DNA from: UBA2357 sp041678045
Lineage (GTDB): Bacteria; Pseudomonadota; Gammaproteobacteria; Burkholderiales; Rhodocyclaceae
Direction of reading: 5' to 3'
Length of the DNA stretch: 5,423 bases
Assembly (NCBI GenBank): GCA_041678045.1
Contig: JBAYOV010000088.1
Span: 1-5,423 of the forward strand
The notes under the pieces were generated by a model. That model saw only the letters and a list, made by a program, of their open reading frames with translations. It made no database searches and was not told the DNA's origin. Shown here in pieces: positions 1 to 4,773 of the stretch. Both the position numbers and the translations under genes were made by a program. The first letter of the stretch is position 1, and the number at the start of each line of letters is the position of its first letter.

Positions 1-62
1 AGGATCGACAGGTTGCCGATCGTCTCTACCGGGATGCGTATGCCGAGGAAAGGCGTACGTGA
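1..62 (+). CDS. Probable 3' end of an unidentified upstream gene (partial)
   Basis: Reading from base 3, the + strand encodes DRQVADRLYRDAYAEERRT and stops at TGA 60-62. The peptide is charged and helix-like, as many bacterial C-termini are. The main support is the intrinsic terminator that begins 21 bases after the stop and points the same way, so some + strand transcript should end here. The other two + frames also stop before the terminator (69 and 77), so the frame choice is tentative. The fragment is too short to identify and I assign no function. Confidence 0.3.
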   Translation, partial: DRQVADRLYRDAYAEERRT

Positions 63-83
63 TCCTTGATTCATGACACAACC

Positions 84-120
84 AGGCCAGCCATCTGATA
101 TCGGATGAGCTGGCCTTTTT
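84..120 (+). terminator. Rho-independent terminator of the upstream gene
   Basis: AGGCCAGC (84-91) pairs with GCTGGCCT (109-116). CATC (92-95) pairs with GATG (104-107) across a one-base bulge at 108, and the loop is 96-103. The T-run 116-120 follows directly. A GC-rich stem plus T-tract is a classic intrinsic terminator for a + strand gene ending before base 84. The T-tract is also the left flank of the TnpB element. Confidence 0.8.
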
Positions 121-139
121 CATCAGTTGCTCCGAGAAA

Positions 140-159
140 CCCTGGCATTCATGCCGGGG
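140..159 (+). repeat. Left-end subterminal hairpin of the TnpB element
   Basis: CCCTGGCA (140-147) pairs with TGCCGGGG (152-159), including one T-G pair, around a TTCA loop (148-151). The loop and overall shape match the right-end hairpin. In IS200/IS605 elements such palindromes are the binding sites of the Y1 transposase. Only the structure is visible here; the binding role is from the family. Confidence 0.7.
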
Positions 160-170
160 AGAAAAGGAGC

Positions 171-186
171 GCAGCCGATAGGCTGC
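171..186 (+). repeat. Second hairpin in the element's left end
   Basis: GCAGCC (171-176) and GGCTGC (181-186) form a perfect six-base stem with a GATA loop. It lies between the left-end hairpin and tnpB, in the element's leader. It could be part of the left-end recognition structure or an mRNA leader stem; its role is not known. Confidence 0.5.
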
Positions 187-242
187 ATCCCCAGGGCAGT
201 TCTTTCTTGGTCCTCACACAGAACGTATATATGCTGTGAGGT

Positions 243-1376
243 ATGGACATCAAGCGTGCCTACCGTTTCCGGTTCTACCCAACGCCCGAGCAAGCGCACA
301 TCCTCGCTCGCACGTTCGGTTGCGCACGCTTTGCCTACAACCACATGCTGCGCTTGCGCACCGATGCGTGGTTCGAGCGCCAGGAACGCATCGGCTATCA
401 CGAAACGTCCACCGCGCTGACCCAACTGAAGAAGGACCCCGAGTTCGCATGGCTCAACGAGGTCAGCTCCGTGCCTGTGCAGCAGGCACTGCGCCACCTG
501 CAAACCGCCTTCGCCAACTTCTTCGCCAAGCGGGCCGGATACCCCACCTTCAAGCGCAAGGACGGGCCGCAGTCGGCGGAATACACTACCAGCGCCTTCA
601 AGTGGGATGGCAAGACACTCAAGCTGGCAAAGATGGACGTGCCGCTCGATGTGCGCTTTTCGCGCACTCTTCCGCATGCGGCCAAGGTCACGACGGTCAC
701 GGTATCCAAGGACGCAGCGGGCCGGTATTTCGTTTCGATGTTGTGCGATGACACGGTGCAACCCAAGGCGGAAGTCGCAGGCAAGGTGGGGGTCGATCTC
801 GGCCTGACCCACTTTGCGATTCTCTCGACCGGCGAGAAGGTCGCCGCGCCGAACACGTTTCGCAAGCACGAAGCCACGCTCGCCAAGCTGCAGCGGCGAC
901 TGGCCAAGAAGCAAAAAGGCTCCGTGCGCCGCGCCAAGGCGAAGCGCAAAGTCGCACGTCTGCATGCCAAGGCGGCAGACGCCCGCAGGGACTTCCTGCA
1001 CAAACTCTCGACCCGGCTGATCAACGAAAACCAAGTGATCGCCATCGAGAGTCTTGCCGTCAGCAACCTGCAGAAGAACCGCCACTTGGCAAAGTCGATC
1101 AGCGATGCAGGCTGGGCCGAGTTTGTGCGGCAACTGGAATACAAGGCGCACTGGTACGGGCGCACGCTCGTGGGCATCGACCGCTGGTATCCATCCAGCA
1201 AGCGGTGCAGTGACTGCGGGCACACCGTATCGAAGCTGCCGTTGAGCGTGCGCGAGTGGGTGTGCCCGGAGTGCGGCTCGATCCACGACCGCGACATCAA
1301 CGCAGCGCGCAACGTTTTGGCGGCCGGACTGGCCGTGTCAGCCCATGGAGAATCTGTAAGTCCGATCTGCATTTAA
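243..1376 (+). CDS. tnpB: RNA-guided endonuclease TnpB (IS200/IS605 accessory protein)
   Basis: The 377-residue product has the standard TnpB layout. The N-terminus (MDIKRAYRFRFYPTPEQ) is the usual helix-turn-helix/OrfB start. The RuvC-like nuclease follows, with D185 in GVDLGLTHFA, E269 in VIAIESLAV and D351 in HDRDINAARNV. A zinc ribbon of C322, C325, C341 and C344 is inserted before the last motif. A basic coiled stretch lies around 210-250. All catalytic and zinc residues are present, so the enzyme looks active. TnpB proteins are ancestral relatives of Cas12 that cut DNA matching a guide RNA made from the element's 3' end, next to a short T-rich motif, and so help the element persist. ATG 243 is the only sensible start; its GAGG (238-241) lies just one base upstream, implying weak translation. 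The C-terminus (SAHGESVSPICI) may be altered by a frameshift. Confidence 0.96.
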   Translation: MDIKRAYRFRFYPTPEQAHILARTFGCARFAYNHMLRLRTDAWFERQERIGYHETSTALTQLKKDPEFAWLNEVSSVPVQQALRHLQTAFANFFAKRAGYPTFKRKDGPQSAEYTTSAFKWDGKTLKLAKMDVPLDVRFSRTLPHAAKVTTVTVSKDAAGRYFVSMLCDDTVQPKAEVAGKVGVDLGLTHFAILSTGEKVAAPNTFRKHEATLAKLQRRLAKKQKGSVRRAKAKRKVARLHAKAADARRDFLHKLSTRLINENQVIAIESLAVSNLQKNRHLAKSISDAGWAEFVRQLEYKAHWYGRTLVGIDRWYPSSKRCSDCGHTVSKLPLSVREWVCPECGSIHDRDINAARNVLAAGLAVSAHGESVSPICI

Positions 1377-1453
1377 TGCGGAGAGGCAGGGTTCGGTGAA
1401 GTGGGAATCCCCTTCCTTCAGGAAGGGGAGCAGTCAATTCTGCTTTGGGTGCA
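1300..1453 (+). ncRNA. Predicted TnpB guide RNA (omega RNA / reRNA)
   Basis: In characterised TnpB elements the guide RNA scaffold covers the 3' end of tnpB and the element's right end, and the guide is the roughly 16-20 bases just outside the element. Here the scaffold would end with the hairpin CCCCTTCC-TTCA-GGAAGGGG (1409-1428) and GAGCAGTCAA up to 1437. The guide would then start at 1438 (TTCTGCTTTGGGTGCA, 1438-1453). The 3' part is well supported by structure. The 5' limit is a guess based on typical scaffold length, and processing cannot be seen from sequence. Confidence 0.6.
1405..1437 (+). repeat. Right-end palindrome and cleavage site of the TnpB element
   Basis: A perfect eight-base stem, CCCCTTCC (1409-1416) and GGAAGGGG (1421-1428), encloses a TTCA loop. 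It is preceded by GAAT (1405-1408) and followed five bases later by TCAA (1434-1437). In IS608, GAAT is the guide that pairs with the TCAA cleavage site in the right end, so this block probably defines the Y1 cleavage position as well as the last stem of the guide RNA. Confidence 0.75.
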
Positions 1454-1474
1454 AAATTCCGATGTTTATATAAA
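1445..1474 (+). promoter_or_regulatory. Possible sigma-70 promoter in the host remnant between the two ISs
   Basis: The 52 bases between the elements (1438-1489) hold no gene. TTGGGT (1445-1450) could be a -35 box. TATAAA (1469-1474), or TATATA (1467-1472), could be a -10 box, giving a spacer of 18 or 16 bases. Since it follows a terminator, this AT-rich stretch may be the promoter of the host gene once located downstream. The -35 match is only partial, and an IS1380 element now separates it from fumC. Confidence 0.3.
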
Positions 1475-1489
1475 CTGTCAGGAAGAATT

Positions 1490-1503
1490 CCTGAATCCGT
1501 GTT
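1490..1503 (+). repeat. IS1380 left terminal inverted repeat
   Basis: CCTGAATCCGTGTT is exactly complementary to 3170-3183. Including the three outer bases, the match runs 17 of 17 (1487-1503 against 3170-3186). The inward sequence diverges at once. Confidence 0.9.
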
Positions 1504-1579
1504 CGCTTAGCCGGAAATCCAGCCTAACGCATTGATGCAATTGTAAAATTACGCTTCCAACTCCTTCACCCAATCGACC

Positions 1580-2941
1580 ATGCCGCGCTTCGAAGTCAAG
1601 CAATCCGCCAAGCTCAACCTGACCTCCTACTCGGGCCTGGCGTTGATCGGGCAGTGCTGCCAGGCGGCACAGGTCGAGGCGGTGATCGACCCGAGGCTGC
1701 CGGTGTCGCAGGGCATGCGGAGATCGGACCTGGTCAAGTCGGTGGTGGGGCTGCTGAGCCTGGGCAAGAGCGACTTCGAGGCGATCGAGCCGTTTCGCGG
1801 CGACCGCTTCTTCAAGGAAGCGCTCGGGCTCGCCAAGGTGCCCGGCAGCGTGTGGATGCGCCAACGGCTCGATGCCCGCGCGGCCGAGCTGCGCGAGCTG
1901 ACCGACGAGCTGAGCCTGCGCCTGCTCGAGCGCACCGAGGCGCCGATCACGGCGCACAAGGGCTACGTCTGCGCCGACCTGGACACCTTCGTGATGGACA
2001 ACTCCGACACCAAGAAGGAGGCGGTCAGCCGCACTTACCAGGGCGTCGATGGCTACACGCCGATCGCGCTGTACCTGGGCAACGAGGGCTGGAACCTCGG
2101 CCTGGAGCTGCGCGCGGGGTCGCACCACTCGGCGCTGGAGACCGAGTATTTCTTCGAGCGAGCGTTCCCGCGCCTGCGCCGGGTGTGCGCGGCCGATGCG
2201 AAGCTGCTGTGGCGGGCCGACAGCGGTTTCGACAGCGCCCGGCTGCTGTTCGCGCTGGCCGACGAGCGCGATCGCTGGGCGGCGCTGGGGCGTTCGTTCG
2301 ACTACCTCACCAAGTGGAATCCGCGCCGCCAGGACAAGGCCGCCTGGGTCGCCCGCGCCGAGGCCGCCGGCGCCTTCGAGGAAGTGCGCGCGGGCAAGCG
2401 GGTGGGGCTGCTGGACCTGAAGATCGACCGTGCCTGGAAGAAGGCCAAGCGCACGCTGCGTCTGGTGGTGCGGGTGACCGAGCGCACGATCGACAAGAAG
2501 GGCCAGCACCTGCTCACCCCCGAGATCGAGATCGAAGGCTGGTGGACCAGCCTCGATGTGGCGATGGCCAACGTGATCGAGCTCTACAAGCACCACGGCA
2601 CCCACGAGCAGTTCCATTCCGAGATCAAGACTGACCTGGACCTCGAGCGCCTGCCCTCGGGCAAGTTCGACACCAACGACGCGGTCGTGCATCTGGCCGC
2701 GTTCGCCTACAACTGCCTGCGCCTGATCGGCCAGCTCGGGCTGACCGGCGAGCTCTCGCCGATCCGCCACCCGGCCAAGCGCCGGCGCATCAGGACGGTG
2801 CTGCAGGAGGTGATGTACCGCGCGGCGAAGTTCGTCGAACACGCCCGCCGCCTGGTGCTGGACTTCGGGCGCGGCGTGGCCGCGCATGTGAAGGTGTTCA
2901 CCACGGTCCAGGCACGACTGTGCGCGGTGGCTTCGCCGTGA
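1580..2941 (+). CDS. IS1380-family DDE transposase
   Basis: The 453-residue protein is a full-length IS1380 transposase (DDE_Tnp_1_4-type), which cuts and joins the ends of its own element. The RNase H-like catalytic core is recognisable. The first acidic motif is CADLDTFVMDNSDTKKE (D135 the likely catalytic residue), followed by the family block RTYQGVDGYTPIALYLG. The second motif is LLWRADSGFDS (D214). The third lies in YKHHGTHEQFHSEIKTDL (E343, less likely E348), followed by RLPSGKF and DTNDAVVHLAAFAYN. The N-terminal 80 residues, with GLLSLGKSDFEAIEPFRGD, match the family's usual start. ATG 1580 gives the family-length protein 77 bases inside the left repeat; no Shine-Dalgarno motif is visible before it. 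TAAAAT (1544-1549) could be a -10 box without a good -35. The frame is intact, so the element may be active. Confidence 0.95.
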   Translation: MPRFEVKQSAKLNLTSYSGLALIGQCCQAAQVEAVIDPRLPVSQGMRRSDLVKSVVGLLSLGKSDFEAIEPFRGDRFFKEALGLAKVPGSVWMRQRLDARAAELRELTDELSLRLLERTEAPITAHKGYVCADLDTFVMDNSDTKKEAVSRTYQGVDGYTPIALYLGNEGWNLGLELRAGSHHSALETEYFFERAFPRLRRVCAADAKLLWRADSGFDSARLLFALADERDRWAALGRSFDYLTKWNPRRQDKAAWVARAEAAGAFEEVRAGKRVGLLDLKIDRAWKKAKRTLRLVVRVTERTIDKKGQHLLTPEIEIEGWWTSLDVAMANVIELYKHHGTHEQFHSEIKTDLDLERLPSGKFDTNDAVVHLAAFAYNCLRLIGQLGLTGELSPIRHPAKRRRIRTVLQEVMYRAAKFVEHARRLVLDFGRGVAAHVKVFTTVQARLCAVASP

Positions 2942-3169
2942 TGCAAATCCGGCGGCCGAATTCTCCGAATCGAGGCCATTTCGCTGCGGCGAAAGGGCGA
3001 CGGCCGCGCGGGAGCAGGAAAATGACGTAGCGCACCCGCCACAAGCCCGGCTCGCCGGGGCTCCGGGCCGTGAAAGAACGGCGCTCGGGGCTGCGGTGAG
3101 CTGAGATCGGGAGTCAGACAGCGGAAAAATCATACGCTGGGGCTCGCGGAGCGGGTACGCGCTGAAGAC

Positions 3170-3183
3170 AACACGGATTCAGG
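3170..3183 (-). repeat. IS1380 right terminal inverted repeat
   Basis: AACACGGATTCAGG is the exact complement of the left repeat and marks the junction with the truncated fumarase gene. The bases from 3184 onward already read in frame with fumC. Confidence 0.9.
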
Positions 3184-3201
3184 AATATCTCATCCGAAGG
3201 T

Positions 3202-4479
3202 ATGCCCACAGAGATTGTTCTGGCGCTTGCCGAGATCAAGGCAGCATGCGCTCGGACCAACAGTGAGCTCGGTTTTCTTCCGGCCGATAAGGCTTTAGCA
3301 ATTGCTCAGGCCGCGAATGAAGTCATGACTCGACAACATGAGCGTGAATTTCCTCTGGCGGTGTGGCAGTCTGGTTCTGGCACTCAAAGCAACATGAACA
3401 TGAATGAGGTGCTAGCTAATCGTGCATCGGAGTTGTTGGGGGGCGTCCGTGGCGAGCTGCGTCTGGTTCACCCCAACGATGACGTCAACAGGGGGCAGTC
3501 ATCCAATGACGTATTTCCCTCCGCCATGCACTTGGCTGCTGTAGTTTCAATCCAGAGCAAACTGCTGCCTGCACTCGCACAATTACGTCGAAGTTTCGCC
3601 AGGAAATCGGAGGATTTTTCTAGAATATTAAAGATCGGTCGAACACATCTGCAGGATGCGACTCCTTTAACTCTGGGGCAAGAGTTTTCAGGCTACGTCA
3701 CCCAACTTGATCAGGTCGAACGATTGATAGGATCGATAGTTCGCTCGTTGTATCAACTTGCAATTGGTGGAACTGCGGTAGGAAGCGGCCTTAATACCCA
3801 TCCTGAATTCGGGGGGCGCGTCGCAGCGCAACTTGCAGAGGCAAACGGGATACCTTTCGTTTCCGCCGATAACAAGTTTTCCGCATTGGCCAGTCATGAC
3901 GCTCTGGTTGCCACGCACGGTGCGCTAAGGACGCTGGCCGTCGCATTGATGAAAATAGCGAATGATATCCGTTGGCTCGCATCAGGACCTCGCTGCGGTC
4001 TCGGTGAGATCGCGATACCGGAGAACGAACCCGGCAGTTCGATCATGCCTGGAAAGGTTAACCCGACTCAGTGCGAAGCGCTGACCATGATTTGCTGTCA
4101 GGTGATGGGTAATGATGTCGCCATCGGTATCGGAGGGGCGTCGGGAAATTTTGAATTGAACGTTTTCAAGCCAATGCTTGCTCACAACTTCATGCAAAGT
4201 GTTCGACTTCTGGCTGATGGCATGCTCAGTTTCGATCGGTATTGTGTGCAAGGTATTGAGGCGCGGGAGGAGCGTATAGCCGAAGTGCTTGGACGATCGC
4301 TCATGCTGGTTACGGCGCTCGTTCCCCATATCGGCTATGACAAGGCGGCTGATATTGCCATTAAAGCCCATCGCGACAATATTTCGTTGCGGGATGCTGC
4401 CCTGATGCTCGGAGCTGTATCGGCAGATGAGTTTGACTCCTGGATAAGAATTGGATTTAAGCAAGCCCATGATGTTTAG
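3202..4479 (+). CDS. fumC: Class II fumarate hydratase, 5'-truncated by IS1380 (probable pseudogene)
   Basis: Class II fumarase interconverts fumarate and L-malate in the TCA cycle as a soluble homotetramer. The 425 visible residues align without gaps to residues 40-464 of the 467-residue E. coli FumC. Active-site blocks are intact: SGSGTQSN (T61, equivalent to T100), SSNDVFP (N102, N141), GRTHLQDATPL (H149, the catalytic H188), GSSIMPGKVNPTQCE (S279, K285, N287 and E292, equivalent to S318, K324, N326 and E331). The N-terminus, including the conserved LWGAQTQRS segment, is missing. Upstream codons from 3184 read NISSEG in frame, matching the family (FRIS-E-MP), and then the IS1380 repeat begins. 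An in-frame stop lies at 3163-3165, and ATG 3202 is the first start available, with GAAGG only one base away. The original promoter and start are therefore gone, and the product is probably absent or unstable. Codons are less GC-rich than in the IS. The C-terminal tail (RIGFKQAHDV) is atypical. Confidence 0.93.
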   Translation: MPTEIVLALAEIKAACARTNSELGFLPADKALAIAQAANEVMTRQHEREFPLAVWQSGSGTQSNMNMNEVLANRASELLGGVRGELRLVHPNDDVNRGQSSNDVFPSAMHLAAVVSIQSKLLPALAQLRRSFARKSEDFSRILKIGRTHLQDATPLTLGQEFSGYVTQLDQVERLIGSIVRSLYQLAIGGTAVGSGLNTHPEFGGRVAAQLAEANGIPFVSADNKFSALASHDALVATHGALRTLAVALMKIANDIRWLASGPRCGLGEIAIPENEPGSSIMPGKVNPTQCEALTMICCQVMGNDVAIGIGGASGNFELNVFKPMLAHNFMQSVRLLADGMLSFDRYCVQGIEAREERIAEVLGRSLMLVTALVPHIGYDKAADIAIKAHRDNISLRDAALMLGAVSADEFDSWIRIGFKQAHDV

Positions 4480-4631
4480 GGTATGGGCAGGGTGCTCTAT
4501 TGGCATATTCTGTGCAGGGATTATTCGAAAATAGGTCCGGCCTGCTTGGCAGCGGCGAGTGGAGCCTGGCAAGTTAAGTTCAACTCGTCGAGCGGGAGAA
4601 GATGGCGGTCTTGAATCGGCGAGCAATCCGA

Positions 4632-4763
4632 TCAGGAGGGAAGGGGTACCGGCTCCTGAAGATTCGGGCTAACGGGAATATGGCCAGAGCCGGTGCCTTG
4701 CGCCCGTAACCGAGCCTGGACTCCGTCAATACGCAAGAGCGTGCTTTCCGACTCCGCTGCCAT
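4632..4763 (-). CDS. Possible small ORF following nhaA (43 aa, hypothetical)
   Basis: Ten bases after the nhaA stop on the - strand, ATG (4763-4761) opens a 43-codon frame beginning MAAESESTLLRIDGVQARLR and ending in a proline-rich QEPVPLPS before TGA (4634-4632). The sequence GAGGA (4775-4771) overlaps the nhaA stop and sits seven bases from the ATG, a good Shine-Dalgarno placement that would suit translational coupling. After the TGA the same frame stays open for 36 more codons to TAA (4523-4521), so this could also be the front of a decayed longer gene. No known family, signal peptide or membrane segment is recognised. The frame length alone is not significant. Confidence 0.3.
   Translation of the reverse strand: MAAESESTLLRIDGVQARLRAQGTGSGHIPVSPNLQEPVPLPS
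4645..4697. repeat. Long inverted repeat between fumC and nhaA
   Basis: GGTACCGGCTC (4645-4655) is complementary to GAGCCGGTGCC (4687-4697), with one G-T pair, around a 31-base loop. AAGG outside the left arm and CTT outside the right arm add weak pairing. It lies in the 294-base interval between two convergent genes and inside the small ORF. There is no T-tract on either strand, so it is not a standard terminator. Otherwise 4480-4773 shows nothing recognisable. Confidence 0.45.
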
Positions 4764-4773
4764 CTCGACGTCC

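Larger units (their letters stand above)
122..1437 (+). mobile_element. IS200/IS605-group element, IS1341 type (tnpB only)
   Basis: The element contains one gene, tnpB, flanked by subterminal imperfect palindromes: a left hairpin at 140-159 and a right hairpin at 1409-1428, both with TTCA loops. It has no long terminal inverted repeats and no target duplication, as expected for elements moved as single strands by a Y1 transposase. At the right end GAAT (1405-1408) sits at the foot of the hairpin and TCAA (1434-1437) lies just beyond it. This is the same guide/cleavage pair known for IS608, so the right boundary after 1437 is fairly firm. The left boundary is inferred: GAAA (136-139) at the foot of the left hairpin is complementary to TTTC (118-121), which puts the left end near 122. 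No tnpA is present, so mobility would need a transposase supplied in trans. Confidence 0.8.
1490..3183 (+). mobile_element. IS1380-family insertion sequence, complete
   Basis: The 1,694-bp unit is bounded by perfect inverted repeats, CCTGAATCCGTGTT (1490-1503) and its complement (3170-3183), and holds a single full-length IS1380 transposase gene. Length, CC-starting ends and gene content fit the family. The identical match continues three bases further out on each side (ATT at 1487-1489, AAT at 3184-3186), so the exact ends could shift slightly. Four-base flanks are AATT on the left and AATA on the right, so a clean target duplication is missing. Bases 2942-3169, between the transposase stop and the right repeat, are non-coding and contain a GC-rich hairpin around 3044-3062. 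The element is much richer in G+C than fumC next to it, suggesting recent arrival. Confidence 0.93.

Noticed and set aside
1..74. - strand frame from ATG 74 (MNQGSRTPFLGIRIPVETIGN...) running off the left edge.
   Set aside because: It looks protein-like, but no ribosome binding site precedes it, and the terminator at 84-120 argues for a + strand gene ending here. It cannot be decided from about 70 bases.
123..1286. Long - strand open frame opposite tnpB.
   Set aside because: It is a shadow of tnpB with no recognisable domain.
1438..1489. Left flank of IS1380 as the missing fumC start; one frame reads LLWVQ and another LGAK, recalling LWGAQTQRS.
   Set aside because: The resemblance covers only a few residues, would need an indel, and the following residues do not match. 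Upstream of the TnpB element the sequence is a terminator, not fumC.
3044..3068. GC-rich hairpin downstream of the transposase as a terminator.
   Set aside because: No T-tract follows, so it is described only as part of the IS non-coding tail.
1478..3133. Very long - strand open frame across the IS1380 element.
   Set aside because: It is antisense to a clear transposase gene in GC-rich DNA, where long shadow frames are common; the composition is low-complexity and includes IS end sequence.
3165..3193. Outward IS promoter for truncated fumC (AAGACA at 3165-3170 and TCTCAT at 3188-3193, 17-base spacing).
   Set aside because: Both boxes are poor matches, and the transcript would start almost at the ATG with no usable leader.
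4602..4709. + strand 35-codon ORF with GGGAG upstream.
   Set aside because: It is short, its spacing to the ATG is only three bases, it overlaps the inverted repeat and it has no recognisable features.
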